A DNA stretch of 64,000 bases from JAXGZG01 sp040771825 (GTDB lineage Bacteria > Bacillota > Sulfobacillia > Fermentithermobacillales > Fermentithermobacillaceae), in the NCBI GenBank assembly GCA_040771825.1, contig JAXGZG010000005.1, forward strand, positions 234,061 through 298,060, given 5' to 3'. The position numbers and the translations under genes were made by a program. Positions within the stretch are counted from its first letter, which is position 1, and each line of letters begins with the position of its first letter. The notes beneath the pieces are model-generated. The model saw nothing but the letters and a program-made list of their open reading frames with translations. It searched no databases and was not told the DNA's origin. This document shows positions 58,565 to 64,000 of this stretch, one piece after another.

Positions 58565-59402
58565 GCTTCGCCTCCTTGGTCACTGTGTCCAGCAGATCCG
58601 AAAACAATGCCTCAAGCCTCGGGCTCGCCTGTGCTACAATTTCTGCGTTTGAGTTCAGCATTCCCAGTTCTGTATCGAAGGGGATCCGGCCCAATATCTT
58701 GATGTTTCTCTCCAGGCAATATGCTTCGGCCGGGTTTTCTCCTTCCAGACATTTGTTCAGAATCACGCCAAAGGGCTTATCAAAGACCCTCGCCAACTCG
58801 CAAACCATGCTGAGATTGTGAACGCCAAACACTGTCGGTTCCGCCACAAGAACACAGTAGTCTGCATCTTTGATACTCTCCATGGCTATGCAGGCACTGC
58901 CAGGAGGGCAGTCAATCAACACCGTGTCGTCGGAGACGTCTGTAATATCGCCAAGCAGTCTTTTTATGATGGGGATGCCAGATGCTTCGCCAGTGTTGAG
59001 CACCCCGGTGTTGACACCCACGTGGCCTGACACGCCTTTTTGTATCTTGCCAATAACTCTCTCTTTCTCAGCCAGCGCCTTTGTGGGGCAAACCAAGACG
59101 CAGCCGCCACAGGAGTGGCAGACTTCTTCAAACACAATCATTCTTTCCTTGACATAGGCAAGCGCGTTGAACTTGCAAAAGTCAACGCACTTGCGGCATC
59201 CGTCGCACAACTCATCGTTCACTGATGGAATCTTGACCAATACCTCTTCCTCTAGAACATCCTGAGGTTTGAAGAACAAATATCCGTTAGGCTCTTCAAC
59301 GTCACAATCCACGTAGACCGATTTCCTGGCCAAAGCCGCCAGGTTTACTGCCACAAGAGTCTTCCCTGTGCCCCCTTTGCCACTTAGCACAGCGATCCTC
59401 AT
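58536..59402 (-). CDS. MinD/NBP35-like P-loop ATPase with inserted ferredoxin domain (1)
   Basis: Protein of 288 aa, paralogue of the gene downstream. Walker A is VLSGKGGTGKTLVA, the ferredoxin insert is at residues about 65-105 (CDGCRKCVDFC, CHSCGGCVLVC), and switch II is LIDCPPGSAC. The last residues are basic. The pair probably forms a heterodimer. It follows the second NifX-like gene by 2 bases and overlaps the next ATPase by 29 bases. Role in cluster handling is an inference from the family and neighbours. Confidence 0.92.
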   Translation of the reverse strand: MRIAVLSGKGGTGKTLVAVNLAALARKSVYVDCDVEEPNGYLFFKPQDVLEEEVLVKIPSVNDELCDGCRKCVDFCKFNALAYVKERMIVFEEVCHSCGGCVLVCPTKALAEKERVIGKIQKGVSGHVGVNTGVLNTGEASGIPIIKRLLGDITDVSDDTVLIDCPPGSACIAMESIKDADYCVLVAEPTVFGVHNLSMVCELARVFDKPFGVILNKCLEGENPAEAYCLERNIKILGRIPFDTELGMLNSNAEIVAQASPRLEALFSDLLDTVTKEAKHETASNPKR

Positions 59403-59403
59403 G

Positions 59404-59772
59404 TCATCTTCCCCGGTGCCCGTGAAACCCTGCGTGGATTTCGTCTAGCAAAGGGAGCGTTCCTGACAGGAAGGCATCGGTATTGTCCTTTACTGAAGAG
59501 CCAGTGGTTCTGTAAATCTTGACGCCGGCAGCTTCTAGCACGTTGGCGGCGTTTTGCCCGCATCGAGGTGTCAGCAAAGCGCTCACTTTGATGTCGACCA
59601 AGACCTGGGCAGCCCTAATTCCCGCACCTCCGCCAGTGCTTGCGGCTGCGCTGTTGTCCAAGACAACTTTCTCCTTTGTCTCCGTGTCGTAGATGAGGAA
59701 ATAAGGAGTACGCCCAAAGGAGACACAGACGGATTGCGAGTCAGTTTCATCTACAGGGACTGCTATTTTCAT
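59404..59772 (-). CDS. NifX/NifB-type iron-molybdenum cofactor-binding domain protein (2)
   Basis: About 122 aa with the NifX-like fold: MKIAVPVDETDSQSVCVSFGR, YFLIYDTETKE, GGAGIRAAQVLVDIKVSALLTPRCGQNAANVL. The end is His-rich (EIHAGFHGHRG). ATG 59772 with CGGAGG 7 bases upstream is used; the frame to 59856 overlaps the DUF134 gene further without family residues. The start lies inside the end of the DUF134 gene (26-base overlap), so they are coupled. Confidence 0.9.
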   Translation of the reverse strand: MKIAVPVDETDSQSVCVSFGRTPYFLIYDTETKEKVVLDNSAAASTGGGAGIRAAQVLVDIKVSALLTPRCGQNAANVLEAAGVKIYRTTGSSVKDNTDAFLSGTLPLLDEIHAGFHGHRGR

Positions 59773-60148
59773 GGTAATCCTCCGTTCTGACGATTGTTGA
59801 TTGCGCTCGTCTATGCCTTTGGCATCCGCGTCGGCCACACCCATTCCTGCGGCCATCGCAAAGCCGGTATTCTCCCCCCTCGATCGCTAGTATCTTGCCG
59901 TTTACAAGGGATTCGGCAATCTTCTTTCTAGCTTGTACGTATATTCCCTGGACTGTAGTGCGGGCAACATTCATGCGGCTTGCACATTCCTCTTGAGTGA
60001 AACCCTCCAAGTCAATAAGCCTCATGGCTTCATATTCGTCGATTGTCATGTTCACGTAATCTCTGCTATCCGGGATTAGGTCCAGAGGGCCAAACCTGCT
60101 GCTTTCTGGGAGGCAGCATACCTTGCGCCATTTCATGGGTCTTGGCAT
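59747..60148 (-). CDS. DUF134 DNA-binding protein
   Basis: About 133 aa. The DUF134 N-terminus MPRPMKWRKVCCLPESSRFGP is followed by a sigma-70-region-4-like helix-turn-helix, VNMTIDEYEAMRLIDLEGFTQEECASRMNVARTTVQGIY, and a Cys-rich/basic tail. DUF134 proteins are putative regulators that lead NifX-like clusters in many anaerobes. ATG 60148 has GGGGGGA 6 bases upstream. The two identical palindromes around its promoter (60194-60241) make autoregulation likely. Confidence 0.88.
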   Translation of the reverse strand: MPRPMKWRKVCCLPESSRFGPLDLIPDSRDYVNMTIDEYEAMRLIDLEGFTQEECASRMNVARTTVQGIYVQARKKIAESLVNGKILAIEGGEYRLCDGRRNGCGRRGCQRHRRAQSTIVRTEDYHENSSPCR

Positions 60149-60193
60149 GTCGCGTCCCCCCGTTTCACTCTGCCAAGCGCGAGCCTTAATTTT

Positions 60194-60205
60194 TGACATA
60201 TGTCA
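60194..60205 (-). promoter_or_regulatory. Operator palindrome, downstream copy
   Basis: Perfect palindrome TGACATATGTCA. It lies just downstream of the predicted transcription start of the DUF134 operon and is identical to the copy at 60230-60241; centre-to-centre distance is 36 bases. Confidence 0.75.
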
Positions 60206-60214
60206 GTAATAATT

Positions 60215-60242
60215 ACTATACTCGGTTTCTGACATATGTCAA
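60215..60242 (-). promoter_or_regulatory. Promoter of the DUF134/NifX/MinD operon
   Basis: On the minus strand TTGACA (60242-60237), 16 bases, TATAGT (60220-60215). It has a consensus -35 and a near-consensus -10, about 65 bases upstream of the DUF134 ATG. The -35 is inside the upstream palindrome. Confidence 0.75.
60230..60241 (-). promoter_or_regulatory. Operator palindrome, upstream copy
   Basis: Perfect palindrome TGACATATGTCA overlapping the -35 hexamer; identical to the copy at 60194-60205. Confidence 0.75.
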
Positions 60243-60261
60243 TAACGGAGAGATGGACATG

Positions 60262-60729
60262 CTACATACCGTGAATTCGTATGCCTTCATCAAGAAGGGT
60301 CACCTTAGTTGGTTGGGATGAGAAGAAGAGCAGAACGGCCACAAAGAGAAGTGTAACGGCAGCTATCCCGGCAGGCAAGGCAAGCTGCTTCCAAGCTCCC
60401 TTTCGTAGCCTTCCATCTTGATCGTAAATGTTTCCATCATACTTCTGAGCCCTAATCAGCAAGTAGACTGTGGAAATGCCAAAGAGCAGAATAGCCGGCG
60501 TAAGAATCGCTCTGATGCCCAAAGCGTAGAGTACGCCCGCCGCAATGAATATGCCGCCGGTAACATAGCCGTAAATCCCCATCAAACGCCCGAGGCCTTC
60601 CGTGTCTACGTTTGCTTTTTTCTCCTTAGGCATGGTGTTATAGCCCGAGATTAGGAAATGCCATTTGAGCACATGAACCGCCAACCCCATAAGTATTAAG
60701 AACAGGCCAATTACCACAAAGACCCACAT
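60262..60729 (-). CDS. DUF3784 membrane protein, truncated C-terminus
   Basis: About 155 aa with three or four hydrophobic segments. The start VFVVIGLFLILMGLAVHVLKWHFLISGYNTMPKEKK is the DUF3784 pattern. After the last helix the protein reads SQPTKVTLLDEGIRIHGM and stops; this looks like the first strand of a bacterial PH-like domain, which follows the membrane part in many relatives. The TAG stop comes right where the domain should continue, and no PH-like sequence is visible behind it. ATG 60729 has GGAGGG 6 bases upstream. Unknown function. Confidence 0.8.
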   Translation of the reverse strand: MWVFVVIGLFLILMGLAVHVLKWHFLISGYNTMPKEKKANVDTEGLGRLMGIYGYVTGGIFIAAGVLYALGIRAILTPAILLFGISTVYLLIRAQKYDGNIYDQDGRLRKGAWKQLALPAGIAAVTLLFVAVLLFFSSQPTKVTLLDEGIRIHGM

Positions 60730-60797
60730 GGCGGACCCTCCCAAAACCATTCAGGTGTCTCCAAACACAAAACATCCTGGTTCCCAGCGTAGCTAAA

Positions 60798-61115
60798 TCA
60801 GCATTTCCAGCGAACTCTTGCCGGGTTCGGTTCGTTCTCCACGGCGACGGCACGAAGCGCATTAAGCATACGTTGGCACTCACAAGCGGCACATTCCTCC
60901 AACTGCTCCCAGGCCGCATTCAATCCGAGAGAATCATAGGCGACCGCTATCGCACCATATAAGGCAAGTCCAATACAGTGACTTGCGGAATGAATGGTCG
61001 ATGCGGATTGGCCGACGGCCCTGGCTGCGGCTTGGGCTCTCCCAAATAAGCCTCTCTCGCGTTATCAAGTGAAGCAGCATGTTCAGAGGGCAATTGAGGT
61101 ACTGCCTATTCAGCC
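60798..61115 (-). pseudogene. Decayed immunity-protein-like (Imm-5-like) gene
   Basis: The region between the DUF3784 gene and the decayed murJ contains a reading frame ending at 60798 with AAARAVGQSASTIHSASHC, LGLALYGAIAVAYDS-type alanine-rich sequence and EECQRM-like end, typical of putative immunity proteins (Imm-5-like, 'AAAxAVGxAxxTxHxxxHxxG'). Just upstream the homologous reading (EHAASLDNAREAYL) is in a different frame, separated by a one-base shift near 61050, with TAG/TAA stops before it and no start codon. It is therefore a frameshifted remnant; the alternative is a sequencing error. Confidence 0.6.
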
Positions 61116-61212
61116 GCCACATCTTTTGACCTGGGGTTGTACGATTTCATCGCGAGGTTGGTTAGGTAGATACCTGATTTGGGGGCCTGCGCTGTGATTC
61201 GCGGCAGTGGTA

Positions 61213-62105
61213 CTACTTTCGCTTGCCGGACCGGCGCCTTAGCATCACTTTCAGCGCCTCATTGCATCCCAGGATGGCCGCTAGGATGAAGTAGCCCGCG
61301 AATGACGCTGTTGCGATCCCAGCGAGCAGGATGAGGTCCGTGACGTTGTCCCCTGTTCCCTGGGCAAGGCCCGTGCTATGGGATAGGTTAAGGGCAACTG
61401 CTCCCATCACCGTGGCGGATACCGCCATTTTCCCCATGGGCATCCCTAGAGCCCGGAGATTCAAGTGACGCCGGTGGTCGCACCAAGCCTGGAGCGTCGG
61501 CCACAAGACCGGCAGCAGTCGCTTGCGTCGCTCCTGAGGTGAAAGCTCCCCGTTCGAAAACAAGCCTCACTATTGGCCGGGCTAACACCATCATACCCGC
61601 GGCAATCGGTATGCAAATGAACTCGATGGTCCTCAAGTTGTCCTCGACGAGAGAGGCGAAAGAGCGCGTCTCCCCCCTCCCCCAGTAACGAGCAAGTGAG
61701 GGCGCTATAACATTCGCAGCTGCCGCGACCAACACACCCATGGGAAGTCCCGAGAAAAGCCAGCTTCCTACGAGGGGAAGGGCAAGAGTGAACACTCTGC
61801 GCGTGTCCGGGCCGAATCCCAGCTCCAGGGCCGACCACAACTCCGCCCTCTTGAGCGCAAGGTACTGGATTAGAAAGAGGACTAAAAACCCGGCTGAAGA
61901 CGCGATGCCAAGAGCGACAACTCCCATGGATGAGGCCAGCCAACAGAGAATAAACACAACTACCATGTTTTCGATGATGTCCGCGACGGATCACAAATTG
62001 CCGTCTGGTATTGAGAATGGACTTGGCCAACGACGCCAGAAGCGGCAGCACCATGGCAGCCAGCATGATCCGGGCCAAGCTTACGGCTCTGACGTAGGTG
62101 ACATA
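61213..62105 (-). pseudogene. Decayed second murJ copy
   Basis: Three overlapping frames carry MurJ blocks in order: SLARIMLAAMVLPLLASLAKSILN (about 62095-62015), ASSMGVVALGIASSAGFLVLFLIQYLALKRAEL to TIEFICIPIAAGMMVLARPIVRLVFERGAFT (about 61966-61540), and SATVMGAVALNLS ... FAGYFILAAILGC (about 61420-61230). They align with the intact MurJ at 3093-4634 (for example VEFVCIPAALGIMVLATPVVRLIFQHGAFT). The N-terminal third is missing, a segment after SWLFS is deleted, and at least two frame changes occur. No functional product is expected. Confidence 0.85.
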
Positions 62106-62130
62106 ACATACTTGACATTGGGGGCTTGGA

Positions 62131-62176
62131 TGGAGAAACCCGTGGGCTTCGTCGTTCCGCTCACGGGTTTTCTCCA
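62131..62176 (-). terminator. Long hairpin after the SLH gene
   Basis: TGGAGAAA(A)CCCGTG and its complement (14-15 bp, one bulged base) with a 17-base loop lie about 35 bases after the SLH stop on the minus strand and precede a TTTCTCC tail. Most likely the terminator of the SLH gene; it also marks the edge of the decayed murJ. Confidence 0.65.
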
Positions 62177-62208
62177 ATGCTTAGAGCACGTTACCTAGCA
62201 GTCTGTGC

Positions 62209-64000
62209 TCAGATTTCCGTTTTGCTGTTCACCAGCTTTGCTTGTCGCAGCAACCTCAGAATAACGGTGGCAGCCTCTCCACGGGTGATATTCGCCTTTG
62301 GATTGATCTTGCCGTCCGAACCTAAGATCAGGCCGTTACTCAAATTGAAGTCAACCGCTTCCGTAGCCCATTGAGACTTTTCTTCATAGTCGCTAAAGGC
62401 TTCGCCGTCGACTGCCTCATCTACCCCATCAAGTGGGGTAAGCTTTGAACCGTTGAATATCATCTGCATTGCTTCCTCACGGGTGATCCTCGCCATCGGG
62501 TCAAATACACTGCCGCCCCGCCCGGACACGATCTCGTACTCAGCCGCTGCGGCAACAGCCCCGATATACCACGCGTCCCGGGGTACATCAGAAAACAGGG
62601 ACGTGTCCTTTGCAGGGAGACCCAGAGCCCGGACTATGATGGCCACGAATTCGGCTCTCGTGATTTCTCTGTCTCCGGCAAAGGTATTGTCGCCAACACC
62701 GCGGATTATCTGTCTATCCGCCATCTCCTTCGCCGCATCCTCATACCACTTGCCTGCCGTATCAGTGAACGAGACGGTGTTGGACACAAGCACGTAGGTG
62801 GAGTTGGTGCGGGAAGCCACCGTGACATAGTACTTGCCATCCTCCAGATACACAGAAGTCGGCACAGGCCGGAAGGTGTTATCCTCTTCAAAGACAAGAG
62901 CTGTGGACACGTCTTCCGCGATCTCCCGGGTAACCTCCAATGTCCTCCGCACATACTCATTGAAGTTGGCGATTTCGATAGTCTTACCGTTGAAAGACGC
63001 GGAAACACTGAACGCGACAGGGGTGCCAATAATATCCAGTCCTTCCGAAGCTGCAGCTGACCCCAGCGCCGCCATTTCCTGCGACGTAATCCTAGACACG
63101 GTGATGGAAATGGGAATGTTGCTTTGTTCGGCTTCGGGACCGAAAAGCTCTCTCACCCCGCCAAGATCTATGGAGGCAGATGGAATGCTGATGGCCACGC
63201 CGCCGCTTTGCACCGTCAGGGTCATTTCTCTTTCCGCCATAGTCTCAAAGATGTCTAGCGGAAGCTGGGCGGTCGAAGTGTCGTTTTCGGATATGGGGAT
63301 CACGATCCCCGAACCTCTTTCCGCCGTCTCGATATAGGTTTCCAGCCTCGCTCTATTAACCACGGCGGTTGTCGTCGCCCCGGAGGTCGTTTCATCTGCG
63401 ACATCCTGTTCACTTTGAGGCGGAATCGGCCCGGTTGATGGGGTTCCTTCGTCGTCACCCGTCCCGGGGTCTTCCGGAACGGTCTCGTCGTCAGCCTTTT
63501 TTACGGTGATAACCTTGGTGCCGAAAACCGTTTTGCCGCGAAGAGTAGCGGTAACGGTGCACGCGATATCCTCGCTAATGACGGTGCCCGCGGCGCTTGT
63601 CACTGTGACTATGCCATCTGCGCCGATAGAAACGCCTTGTAGTTCGGGAGATAGGCTCCAGTCGATGGTTCCCTCCGGGTAGACCTCTCCGTACTGGTCG
63701 TACACCGTGGCGGTAAAGGGAGCGGAAGTGTTCGCGTCTCCCCCGGCTCCGGGGACTTGGATGGCGCTGTCCCCGCCCGCGATCTCCAACCTGACTGGAG
63801 ATGCCGGCGTATGTCCTTCTTCTCCCTCGACATACGCTGTAGCGGTGTAGACCGCGTCGTCAAAGGTGAACTCAATCGTGGTTGTGTTCCCTACACCCAG
63901 ATAGCCCAGGGACCTTGTCTCTGACAAAACGAGATTCTCATCATCGTCGTAGCCGTTTAGGTATACGTGCCGGTCGATCAGTTCAGCCCCTGAATTGTTG
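62209..64000 (-). CDS. SLH-domain surface protein (5' end off window)
   Basis: The reading frame is open to the right window edge (N-N-S-G-A-E-L-I-D-R-...), so at least 597 aa of the C-terminal part are seen and the start is outside. A Big_2-like/cadherin-type beta region (FTATVYDQYGEVYPEGTIDWSLS; about 40 residues later GKTVFGTKVITVKK) comes first, then a linker of D/E/G/T/P, a beta-rich middle domain, and three SLH repeats at the C-terminus, each with an 'ITRxEFxxIIVRALGL' or 'ITREEAMQMIF' core (e.g. NITRGEAATVILRLL at the end). SLH repeats bind pyruvylated secondary cell-wall polymer and anchor the protein to the cell surface. Ligand or enzyme activity cannot be read from the visible part. 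Confidence 0.92.
   Translation of the reverse strand, partial: NNSGAELIDRHVYLNGYDDDENLVLSETRSLGYLGVGNTTTIEFTFDDAVYTATAYVEGEEGHTPASPVRLEIAGGDSAIQVPGAGGDANTSAPFTATVYDQYGEVYPEGTIDWSLSPELQGVSIGADGIVTVTSAAGTVISEDIACTVTATLRGKTVFGTKVITVKKADDETVPEDPGTGDDEGTPSTGPIPPQSEQDVADETTSGATTTAVVNRARLETYIETAERGSGIVIPISENDTSTAQLPLDIFETMAEREMTLTVQSGGVAISIPSASIDLGGVRELFGPEAEQSNIPISITVSRITSQEMAALGSAAASEGLDIIGTPVAFSVSASFNGKTIEIANFNEYVRRTLEVTREIAEDVSTALVFEEDNTFRPVPTSVYLEDGKYYVTVASRTNSTYVLVSNTVSFTDTAGKWYEDAAKEMADRQIIRGVGDNTFAGDREITRAEFVAIIVRALGLPAKDTSLFSDVPRDAWYIGAVAAAAEYEIVSGRGGSVFDPMARITREEAMQMIFNGSKLTPLDGVDEAVDGEAFSDYEEKSQWATEAVDFNLSNGLILGSDGKINPKANITRGEAATVILRLLRQAKLVNSKTEI

Noticed and set aside
60638..60919. A 93-codon minus-strand frame next to the DUF3784 gene
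   Set aside because: It overlaps both DUF3784 and the better-supported immunity-like frame, with no family features.
62131..62176. The long hairpin as the terminal inverted repeat of an insertion sequence
   Set aside because: No transposase or second end is visible; its place after the SLH stop fits a terminator.

Overview
The window reads as a chromosomal segment of an anaerobic, low-redundancy Bacillota (Clostridia- or Limnochordia-like) with moderately high GC. The evidence is GTG/TTG starts behind strong AGGAGG-type ribosome binding sites, a c-di-AMP riboswitch, a SleB-type cell-wall hydrolase, NiaR/NiaX niacin control, an SLH surface protein, a trimeric-type [FeFe] hydrogenase operon and a cysteine-type formate dehydrogenase. 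A peptide-fermenting, H2/formate-metabolising life style is the natural inference; a species name cannot be given from this window. I saw no tRNA, rRNA, CRISPR array or intact mobile element.

Layout. 1-4.6 kb (minus): LapA-like membrane protein (runs off the left edge), DUF559 endonuclease, S9 peptidase, murJ. 4.9-9.8 kb (plus): heterodimeric ABC exporter pair and an MFS pump. 9.7-16.1 kb (minus): a tight run typA, phosphoribosyltransferase, HD protein, DUF4330, O-antigen ligase, GT4 glycosyltransferase. 16.2-26.1 kb: Zn-dependent phospholipase C-like protein, crotonase, flavin reductase, MATE pump, class II aldolase-like protein, lipid kinase, M14 peptidase, EamA transporter and OGG. 26.2-34.2 kb: second M14 peptidase, HAD hydrolase, amidohydrolase, AEC transporter, M20 peptidase, DUF1538 with a PII-like protein, and an M55 D-aminopeptidase, so peptidases are strikingly dense. 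34.4-36.5 kb: niaR, c-di-AMP riboswitch with sleB-like gene, niaX with a palindrome that could be the NiaR operator, and fmdB. 36.6-38.6 kb: DUF3048 lipoprotein and polysaccharide deacetylase.

38.7-53.1 kb (minus) is the redox core. Transcription runs right to left: ECF S component, a HATPase/sensory [FeFe]-hydrogenase fusion, DRTGG protein, NuoE-like HydC, HATPase, HndB-like ferredoxin, a NuoF-GltD fusion (HydB), catalytic HydA, a terminator, a gene remnant, fdhA, mobA, fdhD and a duplicated-repeat membrane protein. The arrangement suggests H2-producing or H2-using electron bifurcation with NAD(H) and possibly NADP(H), monitored by a sensory hydrogenase that itself carries a kinase-type ATPase domain.

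53.3-57.1 kb (plus): potABCD polyamine importer. 57.3-60.2 kb (minus): a DUF134 / NifX / two ferredoxin-containing MinD ATPases / NifX operon whose promoter is flanked by two identical 12-bp palindromes. 60.3-64 kb: a truncated DUF3784 protein, a decayed immunity-protein-like gene, a decayed second murJ, and the C-terminal part of an SLH-domain surface protein that runs off the right edge. The stretch 60.8-62.1 kb looks like a gene graveyard.

The best candidates for something undescribed are the HATPase-sensory hydrogenase fusion with its associated signalling genes, the NuoF-GltD HydB fusion, and the palindrome-controlled DUF134/NifX/MinD operon.
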